A DNA stretch of 64,000 bases from Bifidobacterium amazonense (GTDB lineage Bacteria > Actinomycetota > Actinomycetes > Actinomycetales > Bifidobacteriaceae). Every line of letters begins with the position of its first letter. Within the stretch, counting starts at the first letter, position 1. Below are positions 26,183 to 34,821 of this stretch, piece by piece. The stretch is from NCBI RefSeq assembly GCF_018555435.2, contig NZ_JAFEJT020000003.1, forward strand, positions 1-64,000, in the 5' to 3' direction. A model generated the notes under the pieces. It was not told where the DNA came from, made no database searches, and saw only the letters and a program-made list of their open reading frames with translations. A program made the position numbers and the translations under genes.

Positions 26183-26330
26183 CCGCTTATGGCCCGATTG
26201 GAGTCCCCTAGTGTGCGGCGAAGCCTGCCAATTACAAGCACAAGGATTTTGCGGGAATCGGATTGATGAATCCGTGCCTCGCCCAAGCAACACATCAACA
26301 GAAGAAGAAAGAAACAGAAAGAGGTTTCTC

Positions 26331-28340
26331 ATGAGATTGAGGAAACTATTCGCCGGCCTAGCCGCCGCAGCCACCCTGTTGGGCGGTCTGACGCTGGGGG
26401 TCGGATCAGCATTTGCCGACGAAGCCACGGGCAATGAAGGTACGACCGTCGACGGCGCGACCACTAACGAAAAGCTGCCGGTTCTTGGCACGACCCTGAC
26501 CATCAAAGCCGATAAAGCGGAACAATTCCAGGGACATACATTCGCTTTGTATGATCTTGCTTGGTACGTGCCTGTTTCCGGTTCGGAAACAATTGAATTG
26601 CAGACGTCCAGCCGTCCATATGATTCTTCGTATACGTCCAACAAGTATGATGAAATCCGCCGCGCTATGGCTGTGGCGACGAAGGATAATGCTTCGGCAG
26701 ATGATCAGTACGCCACCGAATGGAATGATGATGGTACTCCGAAGACCTATCGTGACGATGATCCGTTTGCTTGGGCCGCTCAACCTGATCTGACCGAGGC
26801 CGACACTGATACGAATGGTCGTATTGACCAGAGTCCTACGTCTCCTTGGTTTGGCATCACTCGTAAGCTGGCGGAGGCTTTGGATATCACTAAGCTGAGC
26901 ACGCCGATGAAGACCGTCACCATACCGTCGAACTATACGCCGGAAGATGAGAACGATCCGTCCTACGTTATCAGTGGATTGCCGGCAGGTATCTATCTGA
27001 TCGTTGACACCACTTCGTCGGCGGATAATGCAACATGGTCGAACTCGCTGCGCATGGTTGTCGGCACGGCATTGAAGATCAAGGTTAAGGAAACAGTCAA
27101 GGAGCTGTCCACTGGTGAAATCCAGATGAAGAATCAGACTTTGCCTATTCATAAGCAAGTCGTGAAGCCTTCAGGAGATGGATATGTGTCCCAGACGAAG
27201 CCTGATTATTCAATCGGTGACACCATCACCTATGAATTGACTTCCACGCTGCCGTCATATACCGGATATGACAAGCCGGGACGTGTTTATCAGATCGTCG
27301 ATACGATGAGTCAGGGTCTGACGTTCGACAAAGTCGTGTCGGTTAAAGTCGGTACCGGAAAGATGACTCCCACCACGTTGCAGCAAGTCGGTACTGATAC
27401 AACCGATGAGCACAAAGGTGATTACACCGTTACGTATGAAGGCGTGACGTACGATGCACAGCAGCCTAACCACCAGGTGTCGGATGTCAATGGCAAAGCT
27501 GGCACCAAGATCGTGATTGACTTGTCCAATTACGTGAATGAGACGAACAATGCCACTGAGCTGATGGATGGTGGTGCAACGGTGACGGTCATCATCACCG
27601 CCACGCTGAACAAACAGGCCGTCATCAGTGCTCCCGGCAATGCTCTCGGCAATCCAAACAAAGTCGATCTGGTCTATTCGAACAATCCTGAAGACGTCAG
27701 CGATAAGACCACTACTCCTGGCGGTGAAGTGAACGTGTACACGTTCAAGTTCCAAATCAAGAAGATCGACAAGGAAACCAAGAAGCCGCTTGCTGGCGCT
27801 GAATTCATCGTACAGGGGCCTGATCGGCTGTATCTGCAGAAGCGGACCGTTGGCAAGGACGGATTCGAATGGGCTCATGTCGATAAGGAACAGGCGACAC
27901 ATTTCGTTTCCGATGCCAATGGCATGATCGAAGGTCTTGACGGTCTTGATGCCGGAACGTATACCGTGATCGAGGTCGCACCGCCGAGTGGCTATCAGAG
28001 CACGCTCATGCCGTCGTTCAGTTTCACCATCAACCCGGAATATGAGCGTGATGGTTCCACCATGCCGGACTCGGCCAGCGAATGGGGTGACCATATGATG
28101 ACCCAGGTCAGCTTCAGCTCGCCGTCCGGAGACCTCTGGAATCTGGTGTCGCAGGGAGACAATCAGACCGCTCCTGAGTTCCAGTACACGGTCGTTAACG
28201 TGAAGAACGTGACGGAGCTGCCGCTTACCGGTGGCGCCGGCATCATCCTGTTCGGCGTGATCGGACTGGTGCTTGCGGGCGGCGCGGCGTTGGTGTTCGT
28301 GTGGTCGCGCAGGACCAAGATGGCGCTGACCATGGCGTGA
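26331..28340 (+). CDS. Major fimbrial subunit (LPXTG isopeptide-forming pilin)
   Basis: A 669-residue pilin. Signal peptide MRLRKLFAGLAAAATLLGG then a cleavage site around SAFA-DE. A first domain (residues about 50-260) is followed by an isopeptide-forming domain beginning YSIGDTITYELTSTLP (nt about 27210) and a Cna-B/SpaA domain FKFQIKKIDKETKKPLAGAEF with the E-box GTYTVIEVAPPSGYQ. The LPLTG motif is at 28218-28232, followed by a hydrophobic helix and a WSRRTK tail. A lysine in LPIHKQVVKP could serve as the pilin-motif nucleophile. ATG 26331 has an AAAGAGG Shine-Dalgarno after a purine-rich leader. It is the second gene of the fimbrial operon; sortase-linked polymerisation is expected, but no class C sortase follows. 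The base composition is clearly less GC-rich than in the flanking genes. Confidence 0.92.
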   Translation: MRLRKLFAGLAAAATLLGGLTLGVGSAFADEATGNEGTTVDGATTNEKLPVLGTTLTIKADKAEQFQGHTFALYDLAWYVPVSGSETIELQTSSRPYDSSYTSNKYDEIRRAMAVATKDNASADDQYATEWNDDGTPKTYRDDDPFAWAAQPDLTEADTDTNGRIDQSPTSPWFGITRKLAEALDITKLSTPMKTVTIPSNYTPEDENDPSYVISGLPAGIYLIVDTTSSADNATWSNSLRMVVGTALKIKVKETVKELSTGEIQMKNQTLPIHKQVVKPSGDGYVSQTKPDYSIGDTITYELTSTLPSYTGYDKPGRVYQIVDTMSQGLTFDKVVSVKVGTGKMTPTTLQQVGTDTTDEHKGDYTVTYEGVTYDAQQPNHQVSDVNGKAGTKIVIDLSNYVNETNNATELMDGGATVTVIITATLNKQAVISAPGNALGNPNKVDLVYSNNPEDVSDKTTTPGGEVNVYTFKFQIKKIDKETKKPLAGAEFIVQGPDRLYLQKRTVGKDGFEWAHVDKEQATHFVSDANGMIEGLDGLDAGTYTVIEVAPPSGYQSTLMPSFSFTINPEYERDGSTMPDSASEWGDHMMTQVSFSSPSGDLWNLVSQGDNQTAPEFQYTVVNVKNVTELPLTGGAGIILFGVIGLVLAGGAALVFVWSRRTKMALTMA

Positions 28341-28351
28341 CGTCGGTGATG

Positions 28352-28403
28352 CGCAAGACGTCTGATTCGGAATCGTTGGATTTCTGAGGGATGGCGTCTT
28401 GCG
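28352..28403. terminator. Stem-loop after the major pilin gene
   Basis: CGCAAGACG (28352-28360) pairs with CGTCTTGCG (28395-28403) over a 34-nt loop, 11 bp after the pilin stop. A second small hairpin, CCCGGC-CTAC-GCCGGG, is at 28458-28473. This is a weak but plausible operon end. Confidence 0.45.
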
Positions 28404-28531
28404 ATGGGGGAGAGGACAAGTCCTGTGAACGGGGCTTGCCCTCTCCCTCCTTTACTACCCGGCCTACGCCGGGAGCCCTTCGCCGGAGGATGCCGGGGAA
28501 GGGTTACGTTTCGGATTTTTATGGGTATGAG

Positions 28532-29158
28532 ATGAGCAGAACGGTGTTCACCTCGGATGAGGTGCGGTATTTGGCGTCGTTGCCGGTGGTGGCGAACGCC
28601 ACGGAGACGCGGATCACGTATACGCGCGCGTTCAAACGGGACTGCCTTGCGCGGTATCTGCGCGGGGAGCGGCCGGTCGACCTGTTCCGCGAGGCCGGTC
28701 TCACTCCGGAACTCATCGGACGCAAACGCATCGACCGCTGCGTGGCCCGGTGGAAAGCCGAACGTGACGGCATCCTCGCCGACGTCGACGATGTAACCGT
28801 CATCGGCACAGTCGCGACGTCACCGGTCGTGTCGTCGTCCGCGACGTCATCGCAATCGTCGGAGACCGCAGCATGTCCGGCAACGGCGGTGTCCACGAAA
28901 ACCGCAACGTCCGCCGCAGCGTCCGCAACAACATCCGCCGGAACTGCGTCATCCGTGACATCCGTGGCATCGAACGCACCGGACGCATCGTCGGCACACG
29001 GCAACCCGACGTCGACGGTCGCGGATCCGCTCGACGACGACGTGCGCAACCGTCTCATCGTGCAGCAGGTCAACTACATCGACTCGCTCGAACGTGAGAT
29101 CGCCGAACTGCGCCGCCAACTGCGCGCCGTCACGGTCCAGTCCGGACTTGAAAAATAG
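28532..29158 (+). CDS. HTH-like DNA-binding protein with low-complexity linker and C-terminal coiled coil
   Basis: A 208-residue protein. Residues 20-75 (YTRAFKRDCLARYLRGERPVDLFREAGL, landmark) match the N-terminal helix-turn-helix of IS3-type transposase OrfA-like proteins: 'T-x-x-F-K', then 'F-x-x-x-G-L' and a W at WKAERDG. Then follows an Ala/Ser/Thr-rich linker of about 85 residues and a C-terminal coiled coil (IDSLEREIAELRRQLRA). No transposase catalytic domain follows, so it is not a complete insertion sequence. ATG 28532 was chosen on frame and context; upstream in-frame ATGs at 28391 and 28490 are possible. It could regulate the fimbrial operon; this is inference from position. Confidence 0.65.
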   Translation: MSRTVFTSDEVRYLASLPVVANATETRITYTRAFKRDCLARYLRGERPVDLFREAGLTPELIGRKRIDRCVARWKAERDGILADVDDVTVIGTVATSPVVSSSATSSQSSETAACPATAVSTKTATSAAASATTSAGTASSVTSVASNAPDASSAHGNPTSTVADPLDDDVRNRLIVQQVNYIDSLEREIAELRRQLRAVTVQSGLEK

Positions 29159-29267
29159 ACGAATCCTTCGGATCCGTACAAGGTCGTGCGCAACCGGCTG
29201 CGATGTCCCGACTGCGCGCGTAAGCTCGAACGCGTATCGCATGACGCATTCGCGAAAGAGGGGTTTC

Positions 29268-30137
29268 ATGGAATCTACGGGAGCATCGCAATCGCACAAG
29301 ACCGCGCTGATCGACGTGGGCGGCGGATTCCGCGCGATCTTCGGCGCGGGCGTCATGGACCGCTGCCAGGAGGACGGCATCGACTTCGACCACTGCTACG
29401 GCGTTTCGGCCGGCAGCGCGAACATGGTCTCGTTCATCGCGCGCCAGCACGGCCGCAATCACAAGTTCTACACGGAGTACGCGTTCCGCAAGGAGTACGC
29501 AAGCTTCGACTCGTTCGTCAAAAACCACAATTTCGCGAACCTCGACTACGTGTACGGCACGCTGAGCAACCACGACGGCGAATACCCGGTCGATTTCGAG
29601 GCGTTCGAGGCGAACCCGACCGGGTTCACGGTCGTCGCGTGCAATGCGCTGGACGGTTCGACCAAGTACTTCGACAAGTCGGACGTGCACTACGACGATT
29701 TCGACATCATGAAGGCGTCGAGCGCGGTGCCGGTCGCGTGCGAGCCATACGTGATCGACGGGGTGCCGTATTTCGACGGCGGCATCGCCGACCCGGTGCC
29801 CGTGCAGAAGGCGCTCGACGACGGCTACGACCGCGTGGTCGTGGTACTCACCCGACTCAAGGACGTGCTGCGCGAACAGAAGAAGGACATCGCGCCGGCG
29901 CGCATCCTGCGCCGCACGTATCCGGCGGCGGCCGAACGGCTGCTCAACCGCTACCAGACGTACAACGACGAGGTGGCGCTGGCCAAGGAGTACGAGCGGG
30001 ACGGGCGCGTGCTCATCCTTGCGCCGGAGAGTCTGTACGGTCTGTCCACGTTGTCCAAGTCGTTCGAGGGACTCGAGCGCATGTACCGAGCCGGGTATGC
30101 GGCGGCCGAGGCGATTCCCGCCTTTTTGGCGAGCTGA
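29268..30137 (+). CDS. Patatin-like phospholipase family protein
   Basis: A 289-residue serine acyl hydrolase with a Ser-Asp dyad. The oxyanion-hole loop is DVGGGFRAIFGAG (residues about 16-28), the nucleophile S47 is in GVSAGSAN, and the catalytic D170 is in FDGGIADPV (the DG[GA] motif). The length and the C-terminal helical region match the bacterial YjjU-type patatin group. It has no signal peptide, so it is cytoplasmic or membrane-associated. ATG 29268 has AAAGAGGGG upstream. It is probably a monocistronic gene that ends in a hairpin. The lipid substrate is unknown. Confidence 0.9.
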   Translation: MESTGASQSHKTALIDVGGGFRAIFGAGVMDRCQEDGIDFDHCYGVSAGSANMVSFIARQHGRNHKFYTEYAFRKEYASFDSFVKNHNFANLDYVYGTLSNHDGEYPVDFEAFEANPTGFTVVACNALDGSTKYFDKSDVHYDDFDIMKASSAVPVACEPYVIDGVPYFDGGIADPVPVQKALDDGYDRVVVVLTRLKDVLREQKKDIAPARILRRTYPAAAERLLNRYQTYNDEVALAKEYERDGRVLILAPESLYGLSTLSKSFEGLERMYRAGYAAAEAIPAFLAS

Positions 30138-30180
30138 CGGCAGTCGTTTCCCGGAATAGTTGTGCTGGGGGTGTCTTAGC

Positions 30181-30224
30181 GCAAGGATTCCGGGAGGAAG
30201 GGCCTGATTCCCCGGAATCCTTGC
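30181..30224. terminator. Bidirectional hairpin between patatin and acylphosphatase genes
   Basis: GCAAGGATTCCGGG (30181-30194) pairs perfectly with 30211-30224 across a 16-nt loop, in the gap between convergent genes. Confidence 0.75.
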
Positions 30225-30258
30225 ACCGGCGATGCGTCTCAGCATCTCGCGGCGGCAA

Positions 30259-30570
30259 CTACCGGTCGCCGCAGACCCGAAACGCGCCGCGCTCCGCCGT
30301 AACGGGAATCGATCTGACCTCCACCTGTTCGACATGAGCCCAGCGCGGGCCGACCTTGAGCCATGAGATCAGTTGCGCGACCTTGGCGCGGCCTCCCTGC
30401 GCCTCGACCTCGACCGAACCGTCGAACCGGTTGCGCACCCAACCGGCAAGGCCGAGCCTGCGCGCCTGTTCGACCGTGGAATACCGGAATCCCACGCCCT
30501 GCACCATGCCGGTGACGAGGGCGTGAACGCGAACGCTGTCATCATCATGGCCGGAGCCGCTCGTCATCAT
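30259..30570 (-). CDS. acyP: Acylphosphatase
   Basis: A 103-residue protein with the acylphosphatase signature. [14 protein letters not shown] holds the phosphate-binding loop and the catalytic Arg, and [20 protein letters not shown] holds the catalytic Asn. It hydrolyses carboxyl-phosphate bonds of small acyl phosphates. Two adjacent start codons exist (30570 and 30567). The first 12 residues are an acidic extension beyond the usual 90-residue domain. It lies 80 bp after the dehydrogenase gene in the same direction, possibly co-transcribed. Confidence 0.92.
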   Translation of the reverse strand: MMTSGSGHDDDSVRVHALVTGMVQGVGFRYSTVEQARRLGLAGWVRNRFDGSVEVEAQGGRAKVAQLISWLKVGPRWAHVEQVEVRSIPVTAERGAFRVCGDR

Positions 30571-30650
30571 CCCTCTTCTCTCTCATCGAACCATCATTCG
30601 AGCGCCCATACGGACGCTCAACGAACCACGATCCGCAACCATCCGCAACA

Positions 30651-31628
30651 CTACTTCCGCCGATTCGCCAACGGCTCGCCGTGCGCATACCGGCGTACGT
30701 TGTCAAGCGCGATCGCGACGATGCGGTCCTCGGTGACGGCCAGATGATTGCCGCCCGCCACGTGCGGCGTGATCAGGCAGTGCGGCTCGTCCCACAGCGG
30801 GCTCGAGGCCGGCAGCGGCTCCGGTTCGGTCACATCGAGGCCCGCGCCGTGCAGCTGGTCCTCGGCGAGCGCGCGGGCGAGGGCGCGCGGGTCGATGGCG
30901 TTGCCGCGGCCCGCGTTGAGCAGGATCGCCGTGGACTTCATCATGGTCAATCGTCGACCGTCGATCAGATGCGTCGTGTCGGGCGCGGCGGGCACGGCGA
31001 GCGCGATCACGTCCGCGTCGGGCAGGAGCGTATCGAGTTCGTCGAAACCGTGCATTTCGTCGATGCCGTCGGCCGGACGGCTCGCGTCGCGTCGCACGCC
31101 AATCGTATGCGCGCCGACCGCCTTGCACAACGTCGCGAAATGCGAGCCGATGTCGCCGGTGCCGATGACGAGCACGTTCGCGCCGACCGGCGTGAGCGCA
31201 CGGCCGAGATCATGCCAGCGATGCTCGCCCTGTTGGCGAGCGTACATCGGCAGGTTGCGCATCAGCGCCCACATCATCGCGAACAGATGCTCGGAAACGG
31301 TCTGACCGTACGCGCCGGTCGCATTGGTGACCTGCACGCCGTCGGCAAGCACGCCGGGCGCGACGTACCGGTCGACGCCGGCGCTCCACGTCTGCAGCCA
31401 TTCGAGATGCGGATACTGCGCGCAGTCGGCGGGCGGAATGTTGCCGATCACGGCCGTGGCGGCCTCGCGCAGGTCGGCCGGCACGTCGGCCTGCCAGCTC
31501 ATGGTGCCGCGCTGCATCGGATTGCCGACGAACTCCTGACGCACGTCGGTGCCGGCCGTGGCCATAGAAAATGCCTGCCGCTCCTCGTCGGTCAGCGGCA
31601 GGCAGTTGATGATGACTTTCTTGCTCAT
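30651..31628 (-). CDS. D-isomer specific 2-hydroxyacid dehydrogenase
   Basis: A 325-residue NAD(P)-dependent oxidoreductase. Cofactor loop VIGTGDIGSHFATLCKAVGA; catalytic Arg in NAGRGNAIDPRAL, Glu in GLDVTEPEPLP and His in CLITPHVAGG. TWSAGVDRYVAPG is the substrate-binding loop. It belongs to the glyoxylate/hydroxypyruvate or phosphoglycerate-like group and is clearly different from the D-LDH-type enzyme at 11153. The keto-acid substrate cannot be assigned. The start MSKKVIINCLP is at 31628. No operon partner besides acyP is seen. Confidence 0.88.
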   Translation of the reverse strand: MSKKVIINCLPLTDEERQAFSMATAGTDVRQEFVGNPMQRGTMSWQADVPADLREAATAVIGNIPPADCAQYPHLEWLQTWSAGVDRYVAPGVLADGVQVTNATGAYGQTVSEHLFAMMWALMRNLPMYARQQGEHRWHDLGRALTPVGANVLVIGTGDIGSHFATLCKAVGAHTIGVRRDASRPADGIDEMHGFDELDTLLPDADVIALAVPAAPDTTHLIDGRRLTMMKSTAILLNAGRGNAIDPRALARALAEDQLHGAGLDVTEPEPLPASSPLWDEPHCLITPHVAGGNHLAVTEDRIVAIALDNVRRYAHGEPLANRRK

Positions 31629-31674
31629 ACGGCCTATTGTAGGCCGGGACTTGTGCGGATTATCGCGCGGCGGG

Positions 31675-32613
31675 CTAGCGTGCGGATGCCGGGCCGGTCG
31701 GCGCGGCCGAGTCGGCGGGCTTGGTCTCGTTGGCGGTGAGCATCGCCTCGGTGATCTGACGATACAGCGTCTCGTAACCGCCGGGCGTGGCGCTCGGCAG
31801 CACGACGGTCTTCGCGTTCTTCGACTCGGACAGGGACCGCATCACATCGAGGTACTGGTTGAACAGCACGACGTTGTTCACGTCGTTGATGTTCATGCCC
31901 ACGGCCTGCAGGCTCTTGATCTGGTCGACGATGCCGTTGGCGATCTCGCGGCGGTAGTTCGCCTGGCCTTCGCCCTGCAGGCGGGTCTTCTCGGCCTCGG
32001 CGGCGGCCTGCGTCTCGATCTGGATGCGCTGGGCCTCGGCGCGCTGGCGGGTGGCCTCCTTCTCGCGCTGGGCGGCGTTGATGGAGTCCATCGCGTTCTT
32101 GACCTGCGGGCTCGGGTCGATCGCGGTGATCAGGGTCTTGACGACGGTGAAGCCGAAGCGCGCCATCTCGTTGCCGACGGTCTTCTGCACGTCGAACGCG
32201 ACGTCGTCCTTGCGGGCGAACGCGTCGTCGAGGGAGAGGGCCGGGATGGCGGAACGCAGCGCGTCCTCCATGTAGGAGCGCAGCTGTCCGGCCGGGTCGC
32301 GCAGCTCGTAGTATGCGGTGGCCACGTTCTCGGCGTTCACGCGGAACTGCGTGGAGGCGACGACGGTCACGAACACGTTGTCGAGCGTCTTGGTTTCCAG
32401 CTGTACGTTGAGCTGGGAGACGCGCATGTTGGTTTTGGTGGCGATGTGATCGACGAGCGGGATCCGCAGGTGGATGCCGGCGAACTGCACCTTGTGGAAT
32501 TTGCCGAATCGTTCGATGATGTACGCCTGCTGCTGCGGCACGACGAAGATCGCCGCGCACAGGATGATGATGACGACGATGAGCACGATGCCGGCGATGA
32601 TGAGACCGGGCAT
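31675..32613 (-). CDS. SPFH/Band-7 domain membrane protein (stomatin-like)
   Basis: A 312-residue protein. The N-terminal membrane anchor (LIIAGIVLIVVIIILCAAIF) is followed by the SPFH domain, with FVVPQQQAYIIERFGKFHKV as its start, VKTLITAIDPSPQVKNAMD near its end, and an Ala/Glu/Gln-rich coiled coil (AQREKEATRQRAEAQRIQIE, landmark). This order is typical of stomatin/HflK-like scaffolds in membrane microdomains. ATG 32613 has GGAAGGGGAAAGG upstream; longer frames upstream run into repeats and are rejected. A 10-bp hairpin (32635-32658) stands in its leader. Confidence 0.92.
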   Translation of the reverse strand: MPGLIIAGIVLIVVIIILCAAIFVVPQQQAYIIERFGKFHKVQFAGIHLRIPLVDHIATKTNMRVSQLNVQLETKTLDNVFVTVVASTQFRVNAENVATAYYELRDPAGQLRSYMEDALRSAIPALSLDDAFARKDDVAFDVQKTVGNEMARFGFTVVKTLITAIDPSPQVKNAMDSINAAQREKEATRQRAEAQRIQIETQAAAEAEKTRLQGEGQANYRREIANGIVDQIKSLQAVGMNINDVNNVVLFNQYLDVMRSLSESKNAKTVVLPSATPGGYETLYRQITEAMLTANETKPADSAAPTGPASAR

Positions 32614-32634
32614 GGCCTTTCCCCTTCCAATAAC

Positions 32635-32658
32635 GTCGGAGCCGCCTTCGGCTCCGAC
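32635..32658 (-). promoter_or_regulatory. Leader hairpin of the SPFH gene
   Basis: GTCGGAGCCG and CGGCTCCGAC form a perfect 10-bp stem with a 4-nt loop, ending 21 bp before the start codon and just upstream of the ribosome binding site. It could stabilise the mRNA or attenuate transcription. Confidence 0.55.
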
Positions 32659-32744
32659 TCGTGCTTCCCATCGTATCAGTCGAAGCGCGTCTGAGGCAGA
32701 TGCCCCGCCCGTCTGTCCACATCCGTTTACGCGCTCTTCAGATT

Positions 32745-32756
32745 GGGGGGGGGGGG
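32745..32756 (+). repeat. G12 homopolymer tract
   Basis: Twelve consecutive G residues, the longest homopolymer I saw in the window, about 130 bp upstream of the SPFH start codon (C12 on that gene's coding strand). It is intergenic. Such tracts are prone to slippage and also to sequencing error. Confidence 0.85.
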
Positions 32757-32792
32757 CGTCTGTGTTGCGTCTGCGATCCGTGGTGTGTGATT

Positions 32793-32954
32793 GGCCTGTT
32801 TTCGAGTGCATCTTGCAGTTGTCTGTACCTGTATGTGGCAGCGGGGCAGATGCCATCATGGAAAACGGCGGAATTCCAAGGGTCGGTTCCTCGAACAAGC
32901 TCCGTCTACATCACACAAGTACCGACAACTGCAAGATACGCTCGAAAACAAGCC
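32793..32954. repeat. 162-bp element with 36-bp imperfect terminal inverted repeats
   Basis: 32793-32828 and 32919-32954 are inverted copies with four mismatches, sharing the core CTTGCAGTTGTC. A GGAATTCC palindrome sits exactly at the centre (32870-32877). It lies between murI and the SPFH gene. It is too large for an ordinary terminator and resembles a MITE-like or long palindromic element. The rest of this 406-bp gap holds only a 7-bp hairpin at 32970-32996. Confidence 0.7.
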
Positions 32955-33019
32955 GATATTGCACGGTGGCCTCCGGCTTTACCATACTTCCGGAGGTGTT
33001 TGTACGGCCGGGCTGCGTT

Positions 33020-33814
33020 CTACCGCTCCAGCAGCTCGCGTGACAGGGCGGCGATGCGGTCGCTCGGATCCGAATTGGCGAGTTCGACACGGCCGGCCGC
33101 ATCCTCGGGGGCCAGCTTGCCGAGTGATTCGAGCACCACGCCCAAATGCCGTACCGTGCCCTCGTTGCCGTCGATGATCGCCGCGCGCTCCGGCAGCAGT
33201 TCGCGGAAATAATCGCGGTAGAACACGAAATGCGTGCAGCCGAGCACCACCGAATCGATGCGGTCCAGATCGTACTGGTCGAAATAGCCGTGCAGCGTGC
33301 GCATCACCAGATCATGGTCGCCGAGCCGGCCCGACTCGACGATCTCCACCAGATCCGGGCACGGCTCCTTGTAGATCTCGTTGTCCGAATCGAAACGGTC
33401 CATCAGCTTCGCGAACTTGCGCTCGCGCAACGTGAGCGGCGTGGCCGCGACGATCACGCGCTGCGGAATATGATGCGGGTCGGACGGCACGTCGCCGCGG
33501 TCGCACGCGATCTTGAGCGCCGGCTCCATGCCGATGATCGGAATCTCATACGCCTCGCGCAGGTCGTTCACCGCGGCCGACGTGGCCGTGTTGCATGCGA
33601 TCACCACCGCCTTGACGCCCTGTTTCACGAACCGTTCCACGATCGCGAAACTCAGTGCGCGCACCTGTTCCGGCGTCTTCGTGCCGTACGGCGCGTTCGC
33701 CGAATCGCCGAAATACAGCACATGCTCGTTCGGCATGTCCCGCGCGATCTGCCGCGCCACGGAGATGCCGCCCAATCCGGAATCAAACACGCCGATCGGT
33801 GCCGTCGAAGCCAT
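33020..33814 (-). CDS. murI: Glutamate racemase
   Basis: A 264-residue cofactor-independent racemase that makes D-glutamate for peptidoglycan. Diagnostic blocks: [15 protein letters not shown] with the substrate-binding Asp/Ser, [11 protein letters not shown], the first catalytic Cys in [12 protein letters not shown] and the second in [13 protein letters not shown]. The length is normal. It is divergent from dapF across an 80-bp gap, so two cell-wall precursor genes share a promoter region. Confidence 0.96.
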   Translation of the reverse strand: MASTAPIGVFDSGLGGISVARQIARDMPNEHVLYFGDSANAPYGTKTPEQVRALSFAIVERFVKQGVKAVVIACNTATSAAVNDLREAYEIPIIGMEPALKIACDRGDVPSDPHHIPQRVIVAATPLTLRERKFAKLMDRFDSDNEIYKEPCPDLVEIVESGRLGDHDLVMRTLHGYFDQYDLDRIDSVVLGCTHFVFYRDYFRELLPERAAIIDGNEGTVRHLGVVLESLGKLAPEDAAGRVELANSDPSDRIAALSRELLER

Positions 33815-33894
33815 AGCCGCCGTTCCTTTCCATTCCCTGAAATCTCAGCCGTTCCCTAGCGTACTCCGGCGCGGCGCGCGGTAGAGTGAACGGC

Positions 33895-34794
33895 ATGAGC
33901 ATTCCGCAAATCGTGTACAAGGCCCACGCCACGGGCAATGATTTCGTCGTCTACACCGACCCGACCGGCGACTACGAACCCACGCCGGACGAGGTGCGTT
34001 TCCTGTGCGACCGCCACTTCGGCATCGGCGGCGACGGCCTGATCCGTCTCGCCCACCCGCGCGACGTGTCCGATCTGAGCGCCGCGCAGGTCGCCGCATG
34101 CGAGGCCGGGGGAGCGGACTGGTTCATGGACTACCGCAACGCCGACGGCTCGCTGGCGGAGATGTGCGGCAATGGTACGCGTGCGATCACGCTGTTCGCG
34201 CAGCGCGAAGGCCTCGCCGAACCGGCCGGCGGCGATCCGTTCCGCCTCGGCACGCGCGCCGGCGTGAAGATCCTGACCTCGCTCGGCGACGTGCAGCCGT
34301 TCGGCCGCGACGTGTTCCGCGTCGAGATGGGCGCGTGGAGGATCGGCGACATCGACGCGTTCAACGTGACGATCCCCGGCACGAACGGTTCCGCGCGCGG
34401 CACGTTCGTCGACATGGGCAACCCGCACGTCGTGGCCGTGATCGGCGACGCGTTCGCCACGCTGCCGCAGGTCGAGGATCTGGACCTGGTGACCAAGCCG
34501 GTCGTCGAGCCGGAACTCGAGTCCGATCAGAACGTCGAATTCGTGCGCATCGACGAGATGGACGAGGCCGCCGACCGTGGCGAGGCGACGATGCGCGTCA
34601 ACGAGCGCGGCTGCGGCGAGACACTCTCGTGCGGCACCGGACTGTGCGCGACCGGCGTGACGTTGCGCGCGAAGACCGGCATCAGCCACTGGGACATCAC
34701 CGTGCGCGGCGGCACGTTGCGCGTCGACGTGAGCGACGCGGACGTGAAGCTCACCGGTGCGGCGACGATCGTCGGTCGCGTGGAACTGCTGTAA
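33895..34794 (+). CDS. dapF: Diaminopimelate epimerase
   Basis: A 299-residue epimerase that turns LL-DAP into meso-DAP for lysine and, in some species, peptidoglycan. The two catalytic cysteines are C91 (EMCGNGTRA) and C246 (LSCGTGLCATG); KAHATGNDFVVY and FGIGGDGLI are the usual N-terminal motifs. ATG 33895 was preferred over an in-frame GTG at 33886. Many bifidobacteria use L-Orn or L-Lys in their cross-link, so here the gene may serve mainly lysine synthesis; that is inference. Confidence 0.96.
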   Translation: MSIPQIVYKAHATGNDFVVYTDPTGDYEPTPDEVRFLCDRHFGIGGDGLIRLAHPRDVSDLSAAQVAACEAGGADWFMDYRNADGSLAEMCGNGTRAITLFAQREGLAEPAGGDPFRLGTRAGVKILTSLGDVQPFGRDVFRVEMGAWRIGDIDAFNVTIPGTNGSARGTFVDMGNPHVVAVIGDAFATLPQVEDLDLVTKPVVEPELESDQNVEFVRIDEMDEAADRGEATMRVNERGCGETLSCGTGLCATGVTLRAKTGISHWDITVRGGTLRVDVSDADVKLTGAATIVGRVELL

Positions 34795-34821
34795 CGGCCG
34801 CGGGCCGGTCAGGTCGGACGG

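Noticed and set aside
28391..29158. Complete insertion sequence
   Set aside because: Only an OrfA-like DNA-binding domain is present, with no transposase catalytic domain and no terminal inverted repeats seen.
31675..32898. Longer version of the SPFH protein starting at 32898
   Set aside because: The extra N-terminal residues come from the G12 tract and the inverted repeat; the ATG at 32613 has a good ribosome binding site followed directly by the membrane helix.
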